Shown: positions 54,833-64,000 of the stretch, one piece after another
Position numbering within the stretch: the stretch's first letter is position 1
Layout of the letters: the number at the start of each line of letters is the position of its first letter
DNA from: Oscheius sp. JU75
Lineage: Eukaryota; Nematoda; Chromadorea; Rhabditida; Rhabditidae
Direction of reading: 5' to 3'
NCBI GenBank assembly: GCA_037178855.1
Contig: JASJZC010000005.1
Location: 5,642,001-5,706,000 of the forward strand
DNA: 64,000 bases
Made by a program: the position numbers and the translations under genes
Notes under the pieces: generated by a model
What the model was told of the DNA's origin: nothing
What the model saw: only the letters and a program-made list of their open reading frames with translations
The model's database searches: none

Positions 54833-55515
54833 TCATAGGAGCCTCTTTTGCATTGCCGTCACTGTCGAGGGCAATTGGATAGGTTAAATCTCGATATTTT
54901 GTTCGTTAAATGGGTCTTCTAACAAAAAACGAAGTAAATCCAATCGTTTTCCTGCTTGATAGATAGTTCTATCACATGCTTTCTTCCAATGAAGGTTCTC
55001 TGCTCGGCAGATAGACGTCGCACGTTCATGGCTAGAAAATAAGAAATGAGAGCCGATGTGTGAAGAAATCGATAGCTAAATGTCGGAAGAAACAACCAGA
55101 GGATCGAACTGTTCGTGGAAAGCTGCAGGTACTTTTACAAGAAAGCAGACCCATAGTGAGGTTGGATGGCTCGAAACGATGAAAACTCAAATAAAGGAGA
55201 AGAGCTGTTGAAGAAACTGCCCTGAGGAGAAACGGACTCGAAGCCAACTTAAAATGGTTCCCACAACATTAAAAAAAACTCGAACTTTTTAAATTCCGGT
55301 CGGACCCGCCTCGATGCCTAAGTATATTGCTCAAGTCACAGCCTAAATAGAAACAGCAGCCATTGTCACCTGGCCCACTTCCTGCGAGTGCGAGACAGAA
55401 CTGGAGTCTTATCAGTTCAGATTTGCTAGAAGAGTAGAAAAAAAATCGAAATTTATTCGTGAAACAACTGGTAAGATGCACAGACAATAAAACGAGTAGA
55501 ACGAAGATCAGCACA
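54833..55515. other. Non-coding spacer
   Basis: There are 683 bp without a supported gene, between the tail-anchored gene start and the SKP1-like stop on the same strand. Confidence 0.45.
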
Positions 55516-56189
55516 TTAATCCACGCACCAAGCGTTCTCCCTGCGAATCTGCTCCTCTTCACCTTCACCGAAGTCAGCGGGTGCCCCAAATGTGGCACGA
55601 AGCTCTTCCGGAGTCTTTCCCTGTACAACGGACGTAAAAGAACTCGAAATGAACAAACCTTGAAGGTTTGAGCGACCATTTTGCAGCAGTAATCCATCAA
55701 GCCCTTGATGTCGAGGTATGTAGCGACCTGAATTAGGGGATTGTACAGAAATGTGAATCAAACTCACCAGAATAATTTCATAGAGAATGAATTGAGAGAC
55801 ATTGAGGAAATTCTTGTCCCACTCGGGTACATTCATAGAGTCTCTGTCCTCGGCATCCACGATGTTGACATTGGGATTATCCTGGTGATGAAGGAGCCAT
55901 TCGATCACCTGAACTGAATGATTACACAGCGTTGAAGAGCGTTTATACCTTGGCCAGGACATCGCTAGAAGCATTTGCTACCAGGATCTCGGATTCGTCG
56001 GTCCATTCGAGGGTCTAAACAGAATCTGTATGGAAAACACTACTAATCGCGTGGACAATTTCTAAAAAAATGCGAATGTACCTTTATCATGTCGTGGACG
56101 ACAGAGCAGAGATAAGCAGCTTTCTCTGGAACCTTGAATCTTCGTCCGTCGCGGGATTTGAAGTTGAATGTCTTGGCAGCTACGGTCAT
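55516..56189 (-). CDS. SKP1-like SCF ubiquitin ligase adaptor
   Basis: SKP1 links cullin-1 to F-box proteins. The protein reads MTVAAKTFNFKSRDGRRFKV (BTB/POZ start), VIEWLLHHQDNPNVNIVDAE, VPEWDKNFLNVSQFILYEII, VATYLDIKGLMDYCCKMVAQ, then GKTPEELRATFGAPADFGEG and the end EEEQIRRENAWCVD. The last two blocks form the F-box-binding surface and are well kept, while the N-terminal half diverges from SKP1, as in nematode SKR paralogues. Four or five exons carry short introns. The start is 3 nt after an acceptor (TTTTCAG|AACATG). Confidence 0.9.
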
Positions 56190-56918
56190 GTTCTGAAAAA
56201 CAGAAAAACTAAGACAATTGGGAGCAGGAGAGTGGGAACAAAAGACGACAACATGATCAAACCAGCCGGCATAGTGGATTGCGACCAAAAAAATTTCTGT
56301 AATACTTCGGCAGATGGTCCCGTTCAATTAAACAAGTTCTCGCGCGCTTTTTGTATTTGGCGGACTTTTGAATTTTCTTCACTATTTTGATATTTCCCCC
56401 CCACTGTTCTTCATCATTTTTGTTGGAATCTTTTTCGTTTTCCAAAGCTCCAGCATTTTCTTAGTCGTCCTTTAAGTTGGACGAAAGAAGAAAGAATCCA
56501 ACCTATTTTTTCACCTGTCTCAAAATAAAGTGTCTATTTACGACATTTTTCAAGTTTATCTATGCGCGCGAAAACCCGTTTGAATAAACGGGGTCACTTG
56601 CCGAAGTATTACTAGATTTTCTAAAAATAAACTTGAGTCTCGTCACGATCAAGGTTTTACAGAGGTCGAGAACGAATTCAAACTTTTTTAGTTTTTAGAT
56701 CTCAATACATAAAAAAAACGCTTGGTAGAAGACAACGCTAGCCACTTCTATAGATACAAACGTTAAAAAGATACCCATGAGATCTCATAAAAAGGTACTG
56801 AAAACCCAAAGTCAACAGCACATTGAAGGCTACCTGAAATTACCAACTTGTGTCTCTAAATGACTACGCTTTATTAGAATTTCACAAAATGTACAGTTAC
56901 GGTGAAAAAAAGACGGAT
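56190..56918. other. Non-coding spacer
   Basis: There are 729 bp with the SKP1-like gene's upstream region and the 3' UTR of SLC35B2. No supported ORF. Confidence 0.45.
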
Positions 56919-58290
56919 CTAATTGAGACAGCGGTGAGGAGAATTCTTGAAATAGCGTAGGTAGATATCGAGGAAGAGGCAGCCGAAGGTGATGAAGAGA
57001 CCAAGACTGGCGATGGCCGGAATCTGGTGACCAAAAGCAACGACCGAGAGCAAGATTGATCCTATCTGAATTCTTAAATCAGAGACGTAAACGAGGTTTC
57101 TAGCCTGACGAATGGTCATCATTACGGATAGAGTGACCGGTCCGAAGCGGTCTATCGTGGCATAGATGAAGAGCTGGCTGATGGCAGCTGCAAGACTCAT
57201 CAAAGCGTTGTGACGGACAAAGTTCTCGTGATTCAGGGCAAAATCGATGGCCGGAAGAAAGGATCCCTGCTCGAGAAGAGAGAAAACTGACAGCAGGACA
57301 CTGAAGACATTCACGCCGAACATCATCTGCCCTTTGGATATTTTCGGCTTCGTGTTGAAAAGGGCCTTCTGCCAGTTGGCCGTGAAGGAATCGAAGATGA
57401 GATAGCCGGCTATAAGGATGAAACCAGAGATCTGTAAACCTAATTTACACAGAATGACAGTAAGCGTACCGTAGTAGAAGTGATCTGGCTATGATTAGGG
57501 ACAGTATGAACGAGGAACAGGCCCGCTCCGAAGGCAATTCCGCCAGCTGTGATATATTCGCTCAAAGAATATTGCTTTCCTCGTAGCACTGTGCCCATTA
57601 TCATAGTGCCAACAACCTGAAAAATGGATCTTTGAGGAGGTAAAGAATACAAATCGTACCTTGGAAACTTTCGAGATGGTCATAGTGGGGAAGGTGACAA
57701 ATTGAAGGGCTGAGTACTGGCACCAGGAGGCCATTATGTTGGCTATTGAGGTAAAGCTGTGCATGTAGTACGGGGGCACGTGAATCGGCTGGGACCGTCT
57801 GGTGACGAATAGCAGACAGCCGGATAGAAGGAAGCCAAATAGCCGATTGGAGAAGACGAGAAATTGCATGTCATGGAAATATTCTTCTACTGCCGGATCT
57901 TCGAGGCGCTTGTAGGGATGTGTGACGATTCTCTCCTGGAGAAGGCCCATCAGCCATAGTGGAACTGTGACTCCGAGCGAGAGAAACAATAACCAGAAAC
58001 AGTCGGACTGAAAATACAACGTTGCTCTAGACAATAGTAAAAAAATTGATCACCTTGAAGCTCTTCTCTGTACTTTTTAGATGCTCCTTGGTCGGAATCG
58101 AGATGGCGTAGTTGTTGGCTCCCAGGGCGAAGGATTCCATGAAGCGGGAGAAGGCAGTCCGTGGCGTGAAATCTCCCCGTGCATTCTTCCTCCGAATCCA
58201 TATCACGAATAAAGCTATGGGTAGTAGTGCGCTAGCATAGGTGGTGAAAATAGTGACTAGACGAGATGACCACGCCCAATTTTCGTTCAT
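56919..58290 (-). CDS. SLC35B2: PAPS transporter (SLC35B2 family)
   Basis: This family imports the sulfate donor PAPS into the Golgi. The protein is multi-pass: WSSRLVTIFTTYASALLPIA near the N-terminus, CFWLLFLSLGVTVPLWLMGL, then the family signature YMHSFTSIANIMASWCQYSA, LQFVTFPTMTISKVSK|VVGT and GTVLRGKQYSLSEYITAGGI. Further blocks are FDSFTANWQKALFNTKPK, MMFGVNVFSVLLSVFSLLEQ and GPVTLSVMMTIRQ|IGSILL, ending PHRCLN. SKV and the TTRQ/TIRQ-like GPVTLSVMMTIRQ block are typical of nucleotide-sugar transporters of the SLC35B group. Five exons. The ATG is three bases after an acceptor TTTTCAG. Confidence 0.92.
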
Positions 58291-58641
58291 CTTCTGAAAA
58301 TGACGTTACGCATTGAGGAAACACGGCTTAAAAAAGTGAAATAAGAAGGAAGGAAGTAAAAAAGTAAAGAAAAGAAACTGGAAATGAAGTGGTTTGAATT
58401 CGCCGCCAAATTCTTATCGATTCATAATCTTAATCGTCGTCTTCTCTCCAATAATTTTCATTTCAAAATTTCTCGTATACTATTTCGCCTTTTTCCAGTT
58501 TAGGTACATGGCTAAGAGCCTTCCCCTTTGTTTTTTTGCTCAAACACTGTAAGACAAACGTTACTGCCTCCTTGTCACCTTTGACCTCCTTACCTCGTTT
58601 CAAGGCAAAGCTCCAATAGTAAGGCAAAACTAGTTTTCAGC
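58291..58641. other. Divergent region SLC35B2 / DXO-like
   Basis: There are 351 bp between divergent starts, with outron-like acceptors facing both ways. TTTTCAG ends one base before the DXO-like ATG. Confidence 0.5.
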
Positions 58642-59792
58642 ATGATTTCGATGAAAGTGATCGGCACCTATCTTCAGCTAGCCGACTCCCGCGAGGTTAA
58701 AATCAACGCAGCAGATGCATTTGACTCTTTGCCCACTTATTGAGTGCTATTTTAGGTTTCCGCGTAGTCGACGAAAGGCTGCTGGGAGGAACCTGCTGCC
58801 TGGACTTGAATGAGGCCTACAACAATTTCTCGTGAACCGCGAGCCGTCCGGAACTAGAGGATTTTGGCGAACAATTATTGCTCGAAGACCTGAGGGAGAC
58901 CTTTCGAAAGATTCTGATTCCTTTTGTATGCCATTGCATTTTTTAGGCTGTCGAAAAGGCTCAAATTGTCTCCAGACGCAGTTTTGAAAGATATCGCCAT
59001 GACGAAGCTCCTGAAATCCAATGGTGACGTGTCTTTCGCCTGCGAGAAGGTTGGAACAATCATTTTCATTGACGACAAGTCAGTTTGTCCACCCTTCACC
59101 ATAGTTCTGCTATTTTCAGAGATCTCGGCCCGAAGCTGGATGGATTGTACTGGGATCATCGTTTCGAAGAATACGTCGTCTTCTTTCCAGATCTACAGAT
59201 CGAAAAGGAGGAATGCGACGACGATACCCTCTTTGTACGTTGTTCTCCACGGTTACTGTAACATTTTGGGGCTTTCAAAATAAATTCTCGACCTTCACCC
59301 GTCTCCTGGTCAGTGCCGAATTGACTGACAGGCGCGGGTACGACAAGATGAGTCTCTTCTATAGTGGTGAAGTCGACGCCATAGATAGAGTTCTGTTTTC
59401 CTTTCTGGATTCTCCAATTTAGCCCGATTTTAGATCAAAATTACATCCAAATTAAAAAGCGTCGCGAGAACAGGATCAACCACGTCTTCATGAAAACCAC
59501 GTATCTTCGCTGGTGGCTCCAGAATCATCTGGTCGGCGTAAAGAACCTGTTTGTCGGAAACCGTGACATGGAAGGAATCGTCGGATGCCAGATGCTCGAT
59601 GTCGAAGATCTTCCGAAGGGTTTCGGTGGATCGCATACACGATGCCTTGAGTATTACATCCTCAACGGCATTGTCCAGAACATCAACGAAGGTGACTCGT
59701 GCATCATCAACATCCACGACGGTCAGCCAAGCCACCAAGCTCTCACCGCTTCTATCTTCCCCGAGGAGTTCAAAGCTCACTTCCATCTTTAA
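58642..59792 (+). CDS. DXO/Rai1-like RNA decapping exonuclease, diverged
   Basis: DXO/Rai1 proteins remove faulty or NAD caps and degrade RNA 5'-3'. The visible order fits the family: LLGGTCCLDLNEAYNNF near the N-terminus, SNGDVSFACEKVGTIIFID, WDHRFEEYVVFFPD (motif II, F-E), MSLFYSGEVDAID (motif III, E-x-D), YIQIKKRRENRIN (motif IV position), YLRWWLQNHLVGVKNLFVGN and RDMEGIVGCQMLDVEDLPK, then a C-terminus ending FPEEFKAHFHL. In motif IV the expected E-hydrophobic-K reads Q-I-K. Keeping motif III in frame with motif IV requires a GA donor (ATAGATA|GAGTT...TTTTAG). The canonical GTGAAG donor would splice motif III out. Exons near 58770-58900 are not fully resolved. Confidence 0.65.
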
Positions 59793-60072
59793 TTTGTCTC
59801 GAATGTAATCATTTCATTTCTACAAGTTTTCCAGGCTTTAGAATTTTCCAATGTAATTAGCCCAGATACCTGTTCAGTGTTGTGTTAGAGCTCATAAAAT
59901 CTATTGCACCTTGTGCATTGTTCTGTTCTGTTGTTTTGCGTTGACACATTTGTGAAGCGGACGAGAACGATCGTCGAAAAGTTGACAAGAATCCGGCTGA
60001 CCATGTATTTCAAACATTACAAGCTTTAGAAGCTTCATTCATGTTACACAAGATCATTTTTACATACATACC

Positions 60073-62167
60073 TTAGATGGAAGTCCCGTAATCGCTTCCA
60101 GATCTGGTCGCACTTTGGAGCGTGTATGGCTGCCGCGGCTGTCCGTTGAAGAGGTAGTTGCTGACGTAGAGTGAGTCGAGTCCACCGATATTCCTTCCTG
60201 TGTGCTTCTCCAAAAGCTGCTGCTGTCCCCAGGTAACCATGCGCAGAATTGCCTCGAGTCTCGGAGCCGAGGGCCGATTCTGGTACCTCAAGACGGCGCT
60301 GTTGATCTCCGTCGAGATCTTCTGTCGATGGTCCATGCTTAGCGTCTCGCTGAAAGGACTTTCCATCGGATCTTCGAAGGCGAGAAGAGCAAAGGTTCTC
60401 TCGAGACGATCCAGCTGATCCGGATCCCATTCCTCATCAGTCGAGATGTGTTCTTCCGCGTAGGTCAGAACCTCGTCAATTGATCTGCAAGGGTTACTTT
60501 TTGGAAATCGGTGCGTTTCCTACCGCTTCCGGATCATCTCGATCACATGTTGCTGGTGCAGATTGAAACGAACGTTGCTGTCGGATTCCATCAGACCTGG
60601 ACAGAGGTCTTGGATCTGTAAGAGGGATTTGTTTCTGAACTCTACAGGAAATGGATTTCCCTTCAAGGGGAAGGGACAGGTTATTTTTCTTGCTTCTCCG
60701 GATATTCAGCATTCCCGAGTTGACTATGAATGGCCTTGTTGTTCAGTACTTTCTACTTTCATCTACATGTCCACTATTTATACCGATCAGATCTTTTGCC
60801 TACTTGCCCCAATCAGCGAGCAATTGCTAATGTGTGTCTGTTCACGCACTGGCCATGGTCGGTGTAAACTTTCTCTACCAATCCCTTGTCAAATCTCTAC
60901 TCTTCTGAATCAAAATGGTACAGCGATTTTGCAATCATACGATCTAGCAAATTCATTTGTTATGACTATCAGCCCCACTTCCGTTCCTAGATTGTAGCTG
61001 ATGATTCCTGACCCAGGATTTGTTTTGAGTTAATCCGCTGATTTTACCAAAAAGTTCAAATATCAAGAAACACTCACCAATTTGATGGCCTCCTTCAAGT
61101 CTCCGGAGATGATAGCCTCTCTAACAGCCACCCTTCCATCCAGATGACGAATCTGGTCGACGGGTAGTTCCAGGTCGGCTTCTTTACACAGTGTCTGGGC
61201 CACATCCTTATATCCTTCGGAAATGAGGTAGTCGACCATCAGTCTACACGCTTCTTTAGAGGTAGGGTCACGGAGGACTGAAAGGTAAGAGTCCAAAGTA
61301 TAGCGACTATCTTACTCTGCTTCTGTGGCTCATAATGGTACGGAATACCCGTGGCGCTTGGAATCTCAAATGGCGGCCTGAACAAGGTAATCCATGAAAA
61401 TTTCAGATTGACTCCCACCTTCGCTGAACCCCTTCGAATCCTCTACTACGTGGACCAATGACCGGTCTGACAGGAGTTATGATGGCTTCAGGAATGCCTT
61501 GCTCGTCCTGCGGCTGATTTTTCTGAAGACCCATACGCTGTTTTCACAAAAAGAAGACTAACATATGCCTCCTCAAAATCCTCTTCCTCGAAGATCGGAG
61601 CGTCTGGAATGCTACTGCCCCAGGAACTGGAAGAGTGACGACGCTGACGGGAATGCCCGGGCAGATCGGCTGGAAAGACATCGTATTATTGATTTTATCT
61701 TGGAGCCTAACGTTCGGACCTTTATGATCCTTAAAGAGAAATACAGATAAACTTATACGATAGAGTTTGAAAAGTGGTTTGTTTTTGTGAACAGACTATA
61801 CAACTCTAGCACCAGAACTTTGTAACCAATCAGAGACAGAAGACAGTTCAACTCAGCATTTTCAGTCTTTCCCGTTCAGTGTCGGCGAAAGCAGCAATCT
61901 GACTCGAGTCGGACGTAACTCTGCTGCGAAAGCATTACTTTTTTTTCTTCAGAATAACGACAATCTGACAATAAAAAAGAATTCGAAAAGGGTACCTGCA
62001 GGATCTTCCTCTTGGAGCGGAGAATTATCCTCGATTTCCACGTCCTCTGCACATGCACATTTTCTAATTAGAGAATACCTTCACTCACCTTCCTCGGCAA
62101 TAGCCACTCTGCTACTTCCCAGACTACTGGAAGAGTCGGAATCCGACCGATTCGGACGGGACATCAT
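60073..62167 (-). CDS. GID8: GID8/TWA1 homologue with a long disordered N-terminus
   Basis: GID8 is a scaffold of the CTLH/GID E3 ubiquitin ligase. The LisH-CTLH core is clear: CRLMVDYLISEGYKDVAQTL (LisH), HLDGRVAVREAIISGDLKEA (CTLH), then LCPGLMESDSNVRFNLHQQH, VIEMIRK, LERTFALLAFEDPMESPFSE and a CRA region LRYQNRPSAPRLEAILRMVT. It ends with about 35 extra residues (GGLDSLYVSNYLFNGQPRQP...). Before the core lie about 110 residues of Ser-, Glu- and Pro-rich sequence (MMSRPNRSDSDSSSSLGSSR, EDVEIEDNSPLQEEDPA, SIPDAPIFEEEDFEEAY, IITPVRPVIGPRSRGFEGV) absent from the 228-residue human protein. The start is the first of two ATGs at 62162-62167. Confidence 0.88.
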
Positions 62168-63643
62168 TTAGAAATATAAGAGCTATTTGACTAGATTGGT
62201 GCACAATGACTTGACGTCACGCGGACACGAGAAATGGTAGTCGTTTAGGCAGGTTCCGGCAGTCGCAATTGCGTCCGCTGTTTGAAAACACCTTAGTTGT
62301 TAGTAACGTAGTTCCTGAACTTCTTTTTGAGTAAATTTTGACGGAAAAAGTGTTTGTAGAACCATGGACAAAGTCTACTTTTTCTTATAGTACAGAGCTG
62401 AGTTTTTCAAGCCTATATACTGGAAGTCTAGCGATTTCGGCGCTCCTTATTTATTCCCGAGAGGTCATTTTTCTAAGTTTGTTAAGTCTTTTGACGCTTT
62501 GAACTGAAAATTGAGAAGAAACTGAATCTCGGAAGTAACAGTAGAGATCAGAGCAATCCAAGAACCTAGTATCAAGTAGTAGACCATGAAAATCAATATG
62601 ATCTGCTCATTCTGATCCATTCCTAATGTGCGACTGTCTTTTCAAAATAAAGTCATTACGTAGAGTATCCAGAAGAGCTGTCCTTTCCCAGGTACGTACT
62701 GGCAGTGGGTTATTAACGGCTTGTCTAGACAGCAAGTCGCCTCTTGAAGAGAGTCTCACAGTAAGCGTTAGTGTAATCGTCTAACCTCTGAAGATTTCTT
62801 TTTTGTGGCTTTTTCTGCAGGAGCAGGTGTCACGCAGCTGGTCCCTTCGTTCACATTTGTACGGTCTGCATTCAATGAAAACCGATTGGATCAATTGATT
62901 TCCGGAGCATAATCTTTTTATAGAATTTTGTAGCTGTTCTGACTAGACAGTAGTCAACAACGGCGAGTATTGCAAAATAACAGTCGTAAGCACTAAATTT
63001 TGATTCTTTGATTCGTACCCAAATGATCAAACGGACTGAATTCAATGGTTTGTATACATAGTTACACCTCCTTAGCTAGTTTTTCCCGGTCAACATGTTT
63101 CGCAAGAAGACGGATCAGACATATGAACGGTCTTTCCTCATGGTCTTTACCAACTCCCTATTCCTATATCCTCTCTGACTTTCTCGATTCTTCTCTATGG
63201 TCAGCTAACCCTTCCTTGTCTTATCTCCAGCATGGGTTCAGAATAAAGTCGACAGCCTCTCTCAGTTTAGTCCTTCTGACTTGTATTTATCTGACACTAC
63301 CATTTGTTCAATCCGATACCGGATTTCTGGATCGATTGACCCTGTCCCCTGTCCACCTTCCCTCTTCAATAAGCTCCTCCCCTTCGCAGAGTCCACTGAA
63401 CTGTCCCCATCACTCATTCCCTTATCTCCTTTGATCTCACTGTTGTTCTCCGTCTCGAATACCTGATCGATTTTCTGATGGCATCATGCTCATCGCTTTC
63501 CCTGTCTGCGTCGCGTTCCCTCCCAAAAAAATTTTTAGCCGCGTCTCGACCATTCAATTGTCTTATCGCGCTGACCGCTGCTTATCGCTTTCCATAAACT
63601 AGCACCTCTTGCTCTTTTTTTATGCAATACCAGTCTTTCAGTA
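62168..63643. other. Non-coding region upstream of GMP reductase
   Basis: There are about 1.5 kb without a supported gene. The plus-strand ORF at 63045-63434 is Ser/Leu-rich, has no splice context and is probably chance. The region ends in TCTTTCAG two bases before the next ATG. Confidence 0.45.
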
Positions 63644-64000
63644 ATGCCTCGCATCGAGACCGAACCGAAGCTCGACTTCAAGGATGTCCTCATCCGTCCG
63701 AAGAGGTCGACTTTGAAAAGTCGAGCCGATGTCGACCTGGTTCGCGAGTACACCTTCCGCAACTCTAAGAAGAGCTACACCGGAGTGCCTGTCATGTCTT
63801 CCAACATGGACACTACCGGTACCTTCGAGATGGCCACAGCTCTGGCTGCCAACAAGATGTTCACCTGCATTCACAAGCATTACACTGTGAGTTTACGGAG
63901 AGTATTGGAACTGTCAGGGGGCCTTCTCGGAGTTAGTCAGCGCGAGACAGATGAATGGGCTGGGGAAAGGACTCATTGTGAGTCAGGTTGGGAGAGAGAC
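63644..64000 (+). CDS. GMPR: GMP reductase, first exon (runs off the window)
   Basis: GMP reductase converts GMP to IMP with NADPH. Exon 1 (63644-63886) encodes about 81 residues: [60 protein letters not shown] and [20 protein letters not shown], closely matching the N-terminus of animal GMPR. IMPDH would carry a CBS-domain insertion and a different N-terminus. The donor (ACT|GTGAGT) follows, and the remaining exons are outside. An acceptor lies two bases before the ATG. Confidence 0.95.
   Translation, partial: MPRIETEPKLDFKDVLIRPKRSTLKSRADVDLVREYTFRNSKKSYTGVPVMSSNMDTTGTFEMATALAANKMFTCIHKHYTVSLRRVLELSGGLLGVSQRETDEWAGERTHCESGWERD

Noticed and set aside
63045-63434. 129-codon plus-strand ORF, Ser/Leu-rich
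   Set aside because: Composition follows a CT-rich tract; no recognised motif, splice context or poly(A) signal.

Overview
The window is nuclear DNA of a small-genome animal. Genes are split by many very short introns, mostly 35-60 nt, with strong TTTTCAG acceptors. In at least ten genes such an acceptor sits only 0-16 nt before the start codon, as expected where spliced-leader trans-splicing removes an outron. At least one pair of genes is fused stop-to-start. Together with a DNA-binding-domain-less nuclear receptor, a diverged SKP1 ending ENAWC and a 220-residue eIF1A, this points to a nematode. That is an inference: other trans-splicing lineages with tiny introns cannot be excluded without a search.

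Left part (1-24.2 kb): dense conserved genes. In order: 5' end of a NOPCHAP1-like gene (-), UBXN6 (-), a small membrane protein that overlaps the UBXN6 start (-), eIF1A (+), CPTP lipid transfer protein (-), TFIIF beta (-), a nuclear receptor ligand-binding protein (+), a proline-rich protein (+) with a tRNA-like pol III element in an intron, auxilin (-), glycogen phosphorylase (+), a DDX43-type helicase (+), crooked neck/CRNKL1 (+) and a four-pass membrane protein (-).

Middle (24.2-35.7 kb): looser, with long non-coding stretches. It holds a complete 8-exon short testican (-) with the 3' exons of an opposite-strand PPxY tetraspan protein inside its largest intron, an RNase H (-) and a diverging cysteine-bearing secreted gene (-).

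Accessory core (35.66-44.99 kb): a large inverted repeat. Two arms of 2889 and 2890 bp, differing by one detected base insertion, flank a 3551-bp spacer. Arms and spacer carry a family of small secreted leucine-rich helical proteins (here A, B, C, D plus second copies of A and B). All are TATA-driven and share a conserved leader just before the ATG. The outer arm edge cuts a secreted gene that is whole on the left and truncated on the right, so the right arm looks like the derived copy. Two further small secreted genes (F and G) form a divergent TATA-driven pair at 46-47.5 kb.

Right part (47.5-64 kb): after 2.8 kb of non-coding DNA come an extended LC8 dynein light chain (+), a coiled-coil protein (-), a small single-pass protein (+), a tail-anchored protein (-), an SKP1-like protein (-), the PAPS transporter SLC35B2 (-), a DXO/Rai1-like protein (+), GID8 (-) and the first exon of GMP reductase (+).

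Two gene classes stand out: housekeeping genes with outron-like acceptors and no visible TATA box, and lineage-specific secreted genes with TATA boxes and very short leaders. All reading was by eye. Splice sites were checked for phase where totals are given; family names rest on remembered motifs, not on searches.
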